Source: Verrucomicrobiota bacterium (GTDB lineage Bacteria; Verrucomicrobiota; Verrucomicrobiia; Opitutales; Opitutaceae). Taken from it: a stretch of 45,537 bases of DNA. The stretch spans positions 1 to 45,537 of the forward strand of contig JAEWBF010000052.1 of the NCBI GenBank assembly GCA_023391285.1, in the 5' to 3' direction. The position numbers and the translations under genes are program-made. Positions 31,349 to 39,340 of the stretch are shown piece by piece; the first letter of the stretch is position 1, and the number at the start of each line of letters is the position of its first letter. A model generated the notes under the pieces. That model was not told where the DNA came from. It searched no databases and was given only the letters and a program-made list of their open reading frames with translations.

Positions 31349-33859
31349 ATGCGGACATTTTTTCTTTCCGAAGCGACGTGGACGTTTCGCGATGCGACGG
31401 CGGGTTCCCGCTGGCGGGCTGCGAAGGTGCCCGGCTGTGTGCATCGCGATCTGCTGCGGCAGGGCGCGATTCCAGATCCGTTTTGGGGCTGCAATGAAGC
31501 GGAGCTGCAGTGGATCGGAGAGCATGTGTGGGAGTATCGGGCGGGGTTTGCGGTTACGCGCGAGATGCTGACGGAAGACGTGCTGGAAGTGGTGGCGGAC
31601 GGGCTGGACACGTTTGCCATCGTTTCGGTCAACGGTCGCGAAGTCGCACGCACGGAGAACATGTTCAGGGGGTATCGCTGGAACGTGAAACGCTTCCTGC
31701 GGGCGGGACGGAACGAGATTCTGATCCGGTTCGAGAGTGCGATCGACGTAATTGCGCGCGAGCGGCGGGAGCATCAGCCCTTTGAATACAATGATCCCGT
31801 GGGGCGGTGTTCGACGGTGCGCAAGCAGCAGTGTCAGTTTGGCTGGGACTGGGGGCCGCGGCTGGTGACGGCGGGAATCTGGCGCGACATCCGCATCGAG
31901 GCGTGGTCGGGCAATCGGCTCGAGAACGTGCGGCTGACGCAATTCCACGAACCGGACGGAAGCGTGCGGTTGGTCTTCGAGCCGGAGTTGGCGACGCCTG
32001 ATGCGGCCGTGAAGCTGCGCGGGAGGATTTCGTTAAACGGCGGGATCGTCGCTGAAATCGAAAATCGAGAATCAAAAATCGAAAATCCCGAGCTCTGGTG
32101 GCCGAATGGGCATGGCGCGCAGCCGTTGTATCGGGTGGATCTCGAGGCGGTGGACGCGAGCGGGCGCGTGCTGGGAGTGTGGTCCCAGCGAATCGGGTTG
32201 CGGACGATCGTGCTCGATCGCCACGAGGATCAATGGGGCGAGTCGTTTCAGTTCGTGGTGAATGGGCGCGCGATTTTCGCGAAAGGCGCGAATTGGATTC
32301 CGGCGCACAGTTTTGTCGGCGGCTTGAAACGCGCCGATTACGAGCGGGATCTTTCGAGCGCGGCGCAAGCGCACATGAACATGATCCGCGTCTGGGGCGG
32401 CGGGATTTACGAGCACGAGGCGTTTTACGATCTTTGCGACGAACTCGGGTTGATGGTGTGGCAGGATTTCATGTTCGCGTGCACGATTTTTCCCGGGGAC
32501 GCGGTGTTTTTAGAGAACGTCCGGTCGGAGGCGGAGGATCAGGTGCGGCGGTTGCGGCATCGGGCGTGCCTCGCGTTGTGGTGCGGTAACAACGAGATTG
32601 TGCAGCTGAATACGGTCGGTCGCGACCAGGCGGATTTGTTGAAGAACGACAAACTCCGGCGCGATTACGAAGGGGTGTTTCACGGAGTGTTGCCGGAAGC
32701 GGTGGAAACGATTGACGGTGCGACGAGCTATTGGCCGACGTCGCCGTGGCGAGGAAGCTTCGAGAGTTCAGCGGGAACGCCGGCGGCGCTGGCGGAAGGC
32801 GAGAAGCGCGGTGACACGCATTATTGGGATGTCTGGCATGCGCGCCATCCGGTGAAGAGTTACGAGCGGTGGCGGTTCCGCTTTTGTTCGGAGTTCGGGA
32901 TGCAGAGTTACAGTTCGACGGAGACGAACGCGACCTTCTGTCCGCCGCACAATGACAACATCTTCGGGCAGGAGATGGAGAATCATCAGAAGAACCGGGC
33001 GGGGAATCAGATCATCCTGGATTACGTTTCACAGCATTACCGCTTCCCGAAGAACCAGGATGCGTTGATCTATCTTTCGCAGTTGAATCAGGCGCGCTGC
33101 ATGCAGGTTGGCGTGGAGCATTGGCGGCGCAACATGCCGCGCTGCATGGGGGCGTTGTATTGGCAGCTGAACGACTGCTGGCCGGCGGCGTCGTGGAGTT
33201 CGATCGAGTTTACGGGACGCTGGCGGGCGCTGCATCACGTGGCGCGGCGGTTTTTCGCGCCGGCGCTGGTATGTGCACACGTGCCGGGAGAAGAGACGCT
33301 GACGATCGGAAATTACCGGCAGAGCACGGTTCGCGACGTGCATGTTTACACGATCTACGATGCGCCGAAGGAAACGCGGGGCGTGGTGTCGTGGGACTTG
33401 TTTCATTTGGATGGGCGGCGATTGAAGCGCGGTCGGAAGGCGGTGCGACTGCGGTATGGCGAGAGCGTGCGGCAGATGACGGTCGATCTCTCGTCGTGGA
33501 TTGCGCGATACACGCGGGACGCGCTTTACCTGCGAATCGGGCTGGACGTCGGCGGCGAGCGCGTGAGCGAGGAGACGGTGTTTCTCACGGCGCCGCGTTT
33601 TCTGAATCTGCCCGAGGCGCGCACGCGGGTGGCGATCCGAATGATGGGGGCGAAGCGGGCGGAGATCGTGTTTCGATCGACGGCGTTTCAGCACCGGTTC
33701 TCGTTCGACTTTCCGGGCGCGCGATTCCGGTGCAGCGATAACTTCTTCGAATTGTATCCGGACGAGCCGAAGCCGGTGAGGGTGGAGTTCGAGCGGGCGC
33801 AGACTGCGGCGAAGTTGAAGCGGCTGCTGACGCACGAATCGCTGGCGGATACGTATTGA
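31349..33859 (+). CDS. GH2 beta-mannosidase
   Basis: An 836-residue exo-beta-mannosidase of family GH2, clan GH-A. The order is a jelly-roll domain (about 1-170), an Ig-like domain (to about 270), a TIM barrel (about 275-610) and C-terminal beta domains. The acid/base is E416 in L-W-C-G-N-N-E-I and the nucleophile E515 in C-S-E-F-G-M-Q-S; the C-G-N-N-E form is typical of mannosidases, unlike galactosidases. N-M-I-R-V-W-G-G-G-I-Y-E and W-Q-D-F-M-F-A-C are further family marks. No signal peptide, so cytoplasmic. It follows GH130_2 by 24 nt and would finish off mannobiose and N-glycan core-type ends by hydrolysis. Within the coding region, AATCGAAAATC-like repeats at 32055-32085 encode a short E-N-R-E-S-K-I-E-N segment in a domain-linker position. 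Confidence 0.93.
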   Translation: MRTFFLSEATWTFRDATAGSRWRAAKVPGCVHRDLLRQGAIPDPFWGCNEAELQWIGEHVWEYRAGFAVTREMLTEDVLEVVADGLDTFAIVSVNGREVARTENMFRGYRWNVKRFLRAGRNEILIRFESAIDVIARERREHQPFEYNDPVGRCSTVRKQQCQFGWDWGPRLVTAGIWRDIRIEAWSGNRLENVRLTQFHEPDGSVRLVFEPELATPDAAVKLRGRISLNGGIVAEIENRESKIENPELWWPNGHGAQPLYRVDLEAVDASGRVLGVWSQRIGLRTIVLDRHEDQWGESFQFVVNGRAIFAKGANWIPAHSFVGGLKRADYERDLSSAAQAHMNMIRVWGGGIYEHEAFYDLCDELGLMVWQDFMFACTIFPGDAVFLENVRSEAEDQVRRLRHRACLALWCGNNEIVQLNTVGRDQADLLKNDKLRRDYEGVFHGVLPEAVETIDGATSYWPTSPWRGSFESSAGTPAALAEGEKRGDTHYWDVWHARHPVKSYERWRFRFCSEFGMQSYSSTETNATFCPPHNDNIFGQEMENHQKNRAGNQIILDYVSQHYRFPKNQDALIYLSQLNQARCMQVGVEHWRRNMPRCMGALYWQLNDCWPAASWSSIEFTGRWRALHHVARRFFAPALVCAHVPGEETLTIGNYRQSTVRDVHVYTIYDAPKETRGVVSWDLFHLDGRRLKRGRKAVRLRYGESVRQMTVDLSSWIARYTRDALYLRIGLDVGGERVSEETVFLTAPRFLNLPEARTRVAIRMMGAKRAEIVFRSTAFQHRFSFDFPGARFRCSDNFFELYPDEPKPVRVEFERAQTAAKLKRLLTHESLADTY

Positions 33860-33916
33860 GTTTGTTGCTACAGGTCGCCGAGGGGCGTCCGAAATCTGAC
33901 GAGGGACGGAGGGGAC

Positions 33917-33937
33917 GTGTAACCTAATAGGTTACAC
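33917..33937. promoter_or_regulatory. Perfect 21-bp palindrome, candidate regulator operator
   Basis: GTGTAACCTA, one central A, then the exact reverse complement TAGGTTACAC. It lies 64 bases before the chosen start of the XylR-type regulator and is a good candidate for an autoregulatory operator. A matching 7-base half site GTGTAAC recurs at 35298-35304, ahead of the TonB receptor. Confidence 0.7.
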
Positions 33938-34001
33938 TTTGGTTGGGGAGGGGCGGAGGTGGCGTGAAAACCCTCGCTTGCCAAGGACGGGGCGAGCTGG
34001 T

Positions 34002-35183
34002 GTGCGTGTCGGCGTGAAGCCCCATGTGTTGTTGGTGTTCATGACCCGACTGGAAGAGTGCGCCGAGATGTTGAAAGGGGTGGCGCAATACGAGCGATCG
34101 CATCGTCCCTGGGCGACGTTCTTCGACGATGAGGCGCGGGCGGAAAAGGATCCGCAGTGGTTGCGGAGCAAGAAATGGCATGGCGTGATCAGCCGTCATA
34201 CGTCGCCGGGTTTGGTGCACGGCTGTGCGGAGTTGAGGCTTCCGCTGGTGGATCTCAACGACACGCCGCCGTTTCCGGGCGTGCCGAAGATTCGGCCGGA
34301 CAACGTGGCGATGGGGCATCTGGGCGCGGAGCATCTGCTGGAGCGCGGGTTTCGGCATTTTGGGTTTTGCGGGTTTGCGGATGCGGGATGGTCGAACGAA
34401 CGGCGTGACGGTTTCGTCGAGGCCGTCCGTTTGGCGGGGCATGAATGCGACGTGTTCGACGTCGACGATCCGATCGATCTCACCCCGTTTTGGGATGCGA
34501 AGCAGACGGCGGCGTTGAGCGCGTGGTTGAAGCGCTTGCCGAAACCGGCGGCGGTGATGGCGTGCAACGATATGCGGGCGCTGCAGGTGTCGAGCGCCGC
34601 GCATGCGGCGGGATTGCTGGTGCCGGAGGAAGTCGCGGTGCTCGGAGCGAACAACGATCCGATTCGCTGTGAGCTGGCGGAGCCGCCGTTGTCGAGTGTG
34701 GCGACGAATGCGTTTCAATCCGGCTATCATGCGGCGGAGCAACTCGCGCGGATGATGAGCGGGGAGAAAGTGATCCCCTTCGATCGACGGATTGAGCCGA
34801 TCGGCGTGGTGACGCGGCAATCGACGGACATTCTGGCGATGGGGGACAAGAACGTGGCGGCGGCAGTGAGCTATATCCGGGAGCATGCGTGTCACGGCAT
34901 TGGCGTGGGCGAGGTGTTGAAGCACGCGTTTGCGTCGCGGAGCCAGTTGGAGAAGAAATTCCGCCGATATCTGGGACGGTCGCCGCAAGCCGAGATCAGG
35001 CGGGTGCAGGTGGAAAAGATCAGGCAACTGTTGTTCGAGACGAATTTCCCGCTGAAGAAAATCGCGGAGCTCACGGGGTTTGAGCACGTCGAATACATGT
35101 GCGTGGTGTTCAAACGCATCACGGGTGATTCGCCGGGAAGCTACCGTCGGAAGGTGCAGGCGAAATCCGGCGCCCGGCGGTAA
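34002..35183 (+). CDS. XylR-type transcriptional regulator (LacI-like sensor, AraC HTH)
   Basis: A regulator of about 393 residues with the layout of E. coli XylR. A periplasmic-binding-protein/LacI-like sugar sensor comes first (about 5-280), with I-R-P-D-N-V-A-M-G, H-F-G-F-C-G-F and V-A-V-L-G-A-N-N-D. A C-terminal AraC-type double helix-turn-helix follows (about 290-385), with Y-I-R-E-H-A-C-H-G-I-G-V, S-R-S-Q-L-E-K-K-F and I-A-E-L-T-G-F-E-H-V-E-Y. The start is uncertain. GTG 34002 is used because it begins just before the sensor, gives the length of XylR, and has AAGGA-like sequence upstream; GTG 34014 is also possible. It lies between the mannosidase and the TonB receptor, so it probably senses mannose, mannobiose or a related sugar and controls the locus through the 33917 palindrome. 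Confidence 0.87.
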   Translation: MRVGVKPHVLLVFMTRLEECAEMLKGVAQYERSHRPWATFFDDEARAEKDPQWLRSKKWHGVISRHTSPGLVHGCAELRLPLVDLNDTPPFPGVPKIRPDNVAMGHLGAEHLLERGFRHFGFCGFADAGWSNERRDGFVEAVRLAGHECDVFDVDDPIDLTPFWDAKQTAALSAWLKRLPKPAAVMACNDMRALQVSSAAHAAGLLVPEEVAVLGANNDPIRCELAEPPLSSVATNAFQSGYHAAEQLARMMSGEKVIPFDRRIEPIGVVTRQSTDILAMGDKNVAAAVSYIREHACHGIGVGEVLKHAFASRSQLEKKFRRYLGRSPQAEIRRVQVEKIRQLLFETNFPLKKIAELTGFEHVEYMCVVFKRITGDSPGSYRRKVQAKSGARR

Positions 35184-35297
35184 TCGGACTCAAATCAGGC
35201 GCTCGCCACGTGGGGCGCAACGAGACGCACGCGGAATTTTACCTCTGAGCGGGGCGCGACGGCGCGGAGCGGGTTGCAGCAAAATACCTCAAGCAAG

Positions 35298-35341
35298 GTG
35301 TAACTGAACTCATTCCCAGGATCGTAATGTATCGCTATATT
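35298..35341 (+). promoter_or_regulatory. Possible promoter and regulator half site before TonB receptor
   Basis: GTGTAAC at 35298-35304 matches one arm of the 33917 palindrome. A weak sigma-70-like pair TTCCCA (35313) and TATATT (35336), 17 bases apart, follows. The remaining leader to 35424 is GC-rich with inverted CCGCGGCGGG-type sequence. Function is inferred from position only. Confidence 0.35.
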
Positions 35342-35424
35342 CGCGACGCCTCCGCGGCGGGCTCAGCCCGTGCGCGAGGTGGCCCCGACAGGCGCCTCTT
35401 TCCCCACACCCCCTGACACCAACC

Positions 35425-38400
35425 ATGCTAATGAAACGCACACCTGCGTTGACGCGTGCCGTAATGGCGACGTCAGCGCTTTGCTTCGCAGCTGCTCCGG
35501 GACTCCGGGCGCAGGCTGTTTCCGAGGCCGGCGACGCTGGCTTGGGGCAGGACGAGCCGATCGTCCTTTCGCCCTTTGTCGTCGACGCCACTGAGGACTC
35601 CGGCAGTTACCGGGCCGACTCGACGTTGGCCGGCACTCGTATTCGCACTGATCTGCGCGACTTGTCTTCGGCGATTTCGATCGTGACGAAACAGTTCCTC
35701 GACGACGTCGGCGCGAAGAGCAACACGGACCTCCTCGTCTATACGACGAACACCGAAGTGGCCGGTCCGCGCGGCAACTTTTCCGCGGTGGCGGGCGGGC
35801 AGAACTACAACGAATCGGTGGTGCGGCCGCAGGCGAATACGCGTGTGCGTGGCCTGGATCGCGCCGACAACACCCGCGACTACTTCCTCACGGAGATTCC
35901 GTGGGACAGTTACAACGTCGATCGTATCGACCTGCAGCGGGGGCCGAATTCGATTCTCTTCGGTCTCGGTTCCCCGGCGGGTATCATCAACGCGTCGGTG
36001 AACACCGCGGGTTTCAAAGACTCGCGCAAGGTGGAGAATCGCTTCGACGAATACGGTTCGATCCGCACGTCGCTCGACATCAACCAAGTGATCGTCCCGA
36101 ACACGCTATCGATCCGCGTCTCGGCGCTGGAGGATCACGCGAAGTATCAGCAGAAGCCGGCTTATCGTGACGACCGCCGCCAGTTCGCGGCGCTGCGTTA
36201 CGAGCCGAAGCTTTTCGGAGAGGAGAATCCGACGTCGTTCCGCGTGAACTTCGAGCGGGGCGAGATCGATGCGAACTATCCGCGGTCGATTCCGCCGGTG
36301 GACACGATCACACCGTGGTTCAATTCGCTGAACAAGATCACCCTCGATCCCAATGAAGCGCGCGCGAGCTTCGGGACGGCGGGTGGCGCGCAGGCGTGGT
36401 TCCCGAACGAAGCGTTCATGGGGAATCAATTCAGCGCGGATGTGGTGGGCTATTATCCGAACACCAACACGGCGAATCCGAACTTCGCGGTGATCGCCAC
36501 GAACAATTACATGGGCTTCGGCCTGGGCACGGATGGCGCCATCGATCGCGGTATCGGCGGCATCTATCAGTATCGCCCGTTCAACATCGCGGTGTTCAGC
36601 CAGTATGCCCGCACGGCGGAAGCGGGTATCCCGGGTGGCGCCTTTTACGGCGACTACTCGATCATGGATCCGACCATCTTCGATTTCTACAACAACCTCC
36701 TCGACGGTCCGAACAAGCACGAGTTCGAGGATTGGAACGCGGCGAATTTCGCGTTCTCGCAATCGTTCCTGAACAACCGTTTGAACCTGGAATTGGTTTA
36801 CGATCGCCAGCGCTATGTGAATGGCGGACGCGGCGGGTTGGGCGGCCGGGCCTACGGCATTTCGGTCGACTTCAACGAGTATCGGGCTGACGGCAGCGCG
36901 AACCCGGATCTGGGTCGGCCGTATGTAGCGGCTGGATACGGCGGCGGAAATTTCAACGAGTCCGATCGCGACGTGTATCGCGCGACGCTCGTCGGCGAGA
37001 TCCGGGCCGATGATTTCCTCGAGAAGAGCTGGCTCACGACGGTCCTTGGTCGCCATTTGATCACCGGCCTCTACACGGATGACACGCGCAAGACGGCCAA
37101 CGTGAATTGGAAAGGATCGGCGCCGGAGGCGGCGTTGCTCGAGCAGGTGCACAACATCGTGCCGGGGGTGCTCAACTCGAATGAGCGAAACTACGAATGG
37201 GTGACCTACATCGGTCCGGATCTCCGCGGGGCTTCCAGCGCAGCGGGTGCGAACCTCAGCCGTCTGACGACCTTCATTCAACCGCCGCAGGACATCTCGT
37301 TGAAGTTCTTCGATTCACACTGGAATGCGCAGGGCGTGGATCCGAACGCCCCCTACGTTTATTTGAATCCCCTGGGTGAAATTCAGACCTCCACGCAGTC
37401 CGAGAACCCGGACAACTATGTGGGCTGGCGCACGCAGACCTTCCGGATGCTGAGCGGCGACGATCCGGAAGATCGCGAGTCGCTTTACACGGGAGCGCAG
37501 CGCAATCGCGTCACCACGGACTCGCGGGCGATCACTTGGCAAGGTTACCTGCTCGACGGCAATCTGGTCGGCACGTTCGGCTGGCGTCGTGACGAAGTGA
37601 AGAACGTCGCGAACAACGCGACGCGCGACACGCTCGGTGTCTCGAGCCCGCATTTCAACTTCGTCGAAAACGCCGGCAACACGCGCGTCGTCACGGGTGA
37701 GAGCAAGACCTGGGGCGCGGTCGCGCACCTGCCGAAGCAGTGGTCGGAAAAGCTGCCGCTCGGCACGACGATCAGCGCGTTCTACAACCGCGGTCAGAAC
37801 TTCAAGGCGGACGCGCCACGCGCGGACGTTGAAGGCAAGATCCTGCCGAATCCCACCGGTCGCACGAAGGATTACGGTTTCGTGATCCGAACGTTGGACG
37901 ACAAGCTGTCGCTGAAGGTGAACTGGTATGAGACGCAGGTCGGCAATGCCACGCTGCAAGCGGGCACGAACGGCGGCTTCGGCTCGACGGCTTATTACCT
38001 CTGGGCTGTTCCGTCGTGGGCGGTTACGCACGCGATCGCCGGCTACGAATACATCAACGGCCGCAATCCGAACGACAGCTGGATCGGCAACTATGCCGCA
38101 CAAGCGGCGGGTGCAGACGCCGGTGACACTAACTGGCAGCCCGGCACGCCAAACTTTGAGAACAGCCCGGCCACGGCGGCGCAGCGTGCGGCCTACCAGG
38201 ACTTCTTCCAGAACCTGCCGCTCGATCAGTCGTTCTTCGATGCCTACGGCATGCAAGTCAGCGTGGCGGGTTTGAAGTCCGGCGATCCGCGCAATGGTCT
38301 CGTGCCGGCGTGGCAGGCGGGCTACCGGAATGACATTCAGCCGAGCGGCAACGGAAACATCCTCTCGGTCGGTGCTCCGCCGGTGACGGCGACGGATACG

Positions 38401-39042
38401 TTGTCCAAGGGTGTTGAATACGAGCTCGTCGCTCAGCCGACCAAGAACTGGAACGTCTCTCTGAATGCGTCGAAGACGTTCGCGAGTCTGACGAATGTTG
38501 GCGGCTCGATCCGCGACTACATTGACCGCTACACGGAGTTTCTCGCGGGTCCTGCAGGTGACGTCCGGTTGTGGGGCACGGATCCGAACAACAGCTTCCG
38601 CAACTACTGGCGCGACAATATTCTCGCGCCGTATAACGTGATCCTGAGCAACGAAGGCCGCATGGTGCCGGAGCTTGCGAAATGGCGCTTCAATGGCGTC
38701 ACGACGTATCGCTTCGACGAAGGTGCGCTGAAAGGCTCGTGGATTGGCGGCGCGGTGCGTTGGGAGGGCAAGCGGATCATCGGCTATGCCTACAGCAGCC
38801 AAATCGGCAGCCTTGATGTGACATCGCCGTTCTACAGCCCGGAGGAGATCCACTACGACATGTGGGTTGGTTATTCGCGAAGGCTTACGCCGAAAGTGAA
38901 CTGGCGAATCCAGCTGAACCTGCGGAACGTGGGCGAAGACAATCACATTGTCCCGATCAGCAAGAATCCCGATGGCTCGACCAACTTCGTGCGCATCGTG
39001 GAAGGCATGAGTTGGCAGATCACGAATACGTTCCAGTTCTAG
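35425..39042 (+). CDS. TonB-dependent outer-membrane receptor
   Basis: A 1205-residue outer-membrane transporter. A signal peptide (residues 1 to about 31, ending L-R-A-Q-A) is followed by an Opitutaceae-style lead-in V-L-S-P-F-V-V-D-A (about 50-58). The plug domain (about 60-220) shows T-L-A-G-T-R-I-R-T-D-L-R-D-L, R-G-P-N-S-I-L-F-G-L-G-S-P-A-G and V-N-T-A-G. The remaining ~950 residues form the 22-stranded barrel, ending in aromatic F-Q-F as needed for insertion. There is no N-terminal carboxypeptidase-like domain and no SusD partner downstream, so it is not the Bacteroidetes SusCD type. Its position after the regulator and the mannan enzymes suggests uptake of beta-mannooligosaccharides or glucomannan. 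A strong terminator follows. Confidence 0.93.
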   Translation: MLMKRTPALTRAVMATSALCFAAAPGLRAQAVSEAGDAGLGQDEPIVLSPFVVDATEDSGSYRADSTLAGTRIRTDLRDLSSAISIVTKQFLDDVGAKSNTDLLVYTTNTEVAGPRGNFSAVAGGQNYNESVVRPQANTRVRGLDRADNTRDYFLTEIPWDSYNVDRIDLQRGPNSILFGLGSPAGIINASVNTAGFKDSRKVENRFDEYGSIRTSLDINQVIVPNTLSIRVSALEDHAKYQQKPAYRDDRRQFAALRYEPKLFGEENPTSFRVNFERGEIDANYPRSIPPVDTITPWFNSLNKITLDPNEARASFGTAGGAQAWFPNEAFMGNQFSADVVGYYPNTNTANPNFAVIATNNYMGFGLGTDGAIDRGIGGIYQYRPFNIAVFSQYARTAEAGIPGGAFYGDYSIMDPTIFDFYNNLLDGPNKHEFEDWNAANFAFSQSFLNNRLNLELVYDRQRYVNGGRGGLGGRAYGISVDFNEYRADGSANPDLGRPYVAAGYGGGNFNESDRDVYRATLVGEIRADDFLEKSWLTTVLGRHLITGLYTDDTRKTANVNWKGSAPEAALLEQVHNIVPGVLNSNERNYEWVTYIGPDLRGASSAAGANLSRLTTFIQPPQDISLKFFDSHWNAQGVDPNAPYVYLNPLGEIQTSTQSENPDNYVGWRTQTFRMLSGDDPEDRESLYTGAQRNRVTTDSRAITWQGYLLDGNLVGTFGWRRDEVKNVANNATRDTLGVSSPHFNFVENAGNTRVVTGESKTWGAVAHLPKQWSEKLPLGTTISAFYNRGQNFKADAPRADVEGKILPNPTGRTKDYGFVIRTLDDKLSLKVNWYETQVGNATLQAGTNGGFGSTAYYLWAVPSWAVTHAIAGYEYINGRNPNDSWIGNYAAQAAGADAGDTNWQPGTPNFENSPATAAQRAAYQDFFQNLPLDQSFFDAYGMQVSVAGLKSGDPRNGLVPAWQAGYRNDIQPSGNGNILSVGAPPVTATDTLSKGVEYELVAQPTKNWNVSLNASKTFASLTNVGGSIRDYIDRYTEFLAGPAGDVRLWGTDPNNSFRNYWRDNILAPYNVILSNEGRMVPELAKWRFNGVTTYRFDEGALKGSWIGGAVRWEGKRIIGYAYSSQIGSLDVTSPFYSPEEIHYDMWVGYSRRLTPKVNWRIQLNLRNVGEDNHIVPISKNPDGSTNFVRIVEGMSWQITNTFQF

Positions 39043-39060
39043 CGAGCTGAACGAGACTTT

Positions 39061-39077
39061 TTCGAACAGCGTTCGAA
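39061..39077. other. Inverted repeat after TonB receptor gene
   Basis: TTCGAAC-AGC-GTTCGAA, a perfect 7-bp stem with a 3-base loop, lies just before the terminator. It may be an RNA-stabilising hairpin or a protein site. Confidence 0.4.
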
Positions 39078-39082
39078 ATGCG

Positions 39083-39116
39083 AAGCCCGGTGGCCAAAAG
39101 CTGCCGGGCTTTTTTT
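39083..39116 (+). terminator. Rho-independent terminator after TonB receptor
   Basis: AGCCCGGTGGC, CAAAA, GCTGCCGGGCT pair over 11 positions (two G-U) and run into TTTTTTT. It is 42 bases after the receptor stop and ends the mannan locus. Confidence 0.92.
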
Positions 39117-39130
39117 GTTGGTGATTGTTG

Positions 39131-39172
39131 GCCGCAAAGAGGCGCAGAAGGCGCAAAGAGGGCGCAACGAAG
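39131..39172. repeat. GCGCAAAG-type dispersed repeat
   Basis: CCGCAAAGAGGCGCAGAAGG then CGCAAAGAGGGCGCAACGAAGG is an imperfect tandem of GGCGCAAAGA units. It is related to 17731-17761. It lies in the 298-base gap after the TonB receptor; the rest of that gap up to 39300 shows no gene. Confidence 0.55.
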
Positions 39173-39300
39173 GAACGGTGGGCTTTTCGCGCGTCTGGGC
39201 ATGATCTTGATTAACAGCGGAGACGATCAAAGAGATGCTTCACCTTTGCTCGGCACGACGCCGAGGAGAAGCGGGTGCCGGTCGGCGATGGGAAGGCTTT

Positions 39301-39320
39301 GCGCGGTGGGGGCACCGCGC
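39301..39320. repeat. REP-like hairpin near the end of the GT-C gene
   Basis: GCGCGGTG, GGGG, CACCGCGC is a perfect 8-bp stem followed by CTCC. It lies 20 bases past the stop codon of the minus-strand GT-C gene and could terminate or protect that transcript. Confidence 0.65.
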
Positions 39321-39340
39321 CTCCAATGGCGTTGGCCGGT

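Noticed and set aside
36106..39156. Two long open frames antisense to the TonB receptor (391 and 613 codons)
   Set aside because: Arg/Val/Ala-rich shadow sequences; the receptor has signal peptide, plug motifs and an aromatic C-terminus.
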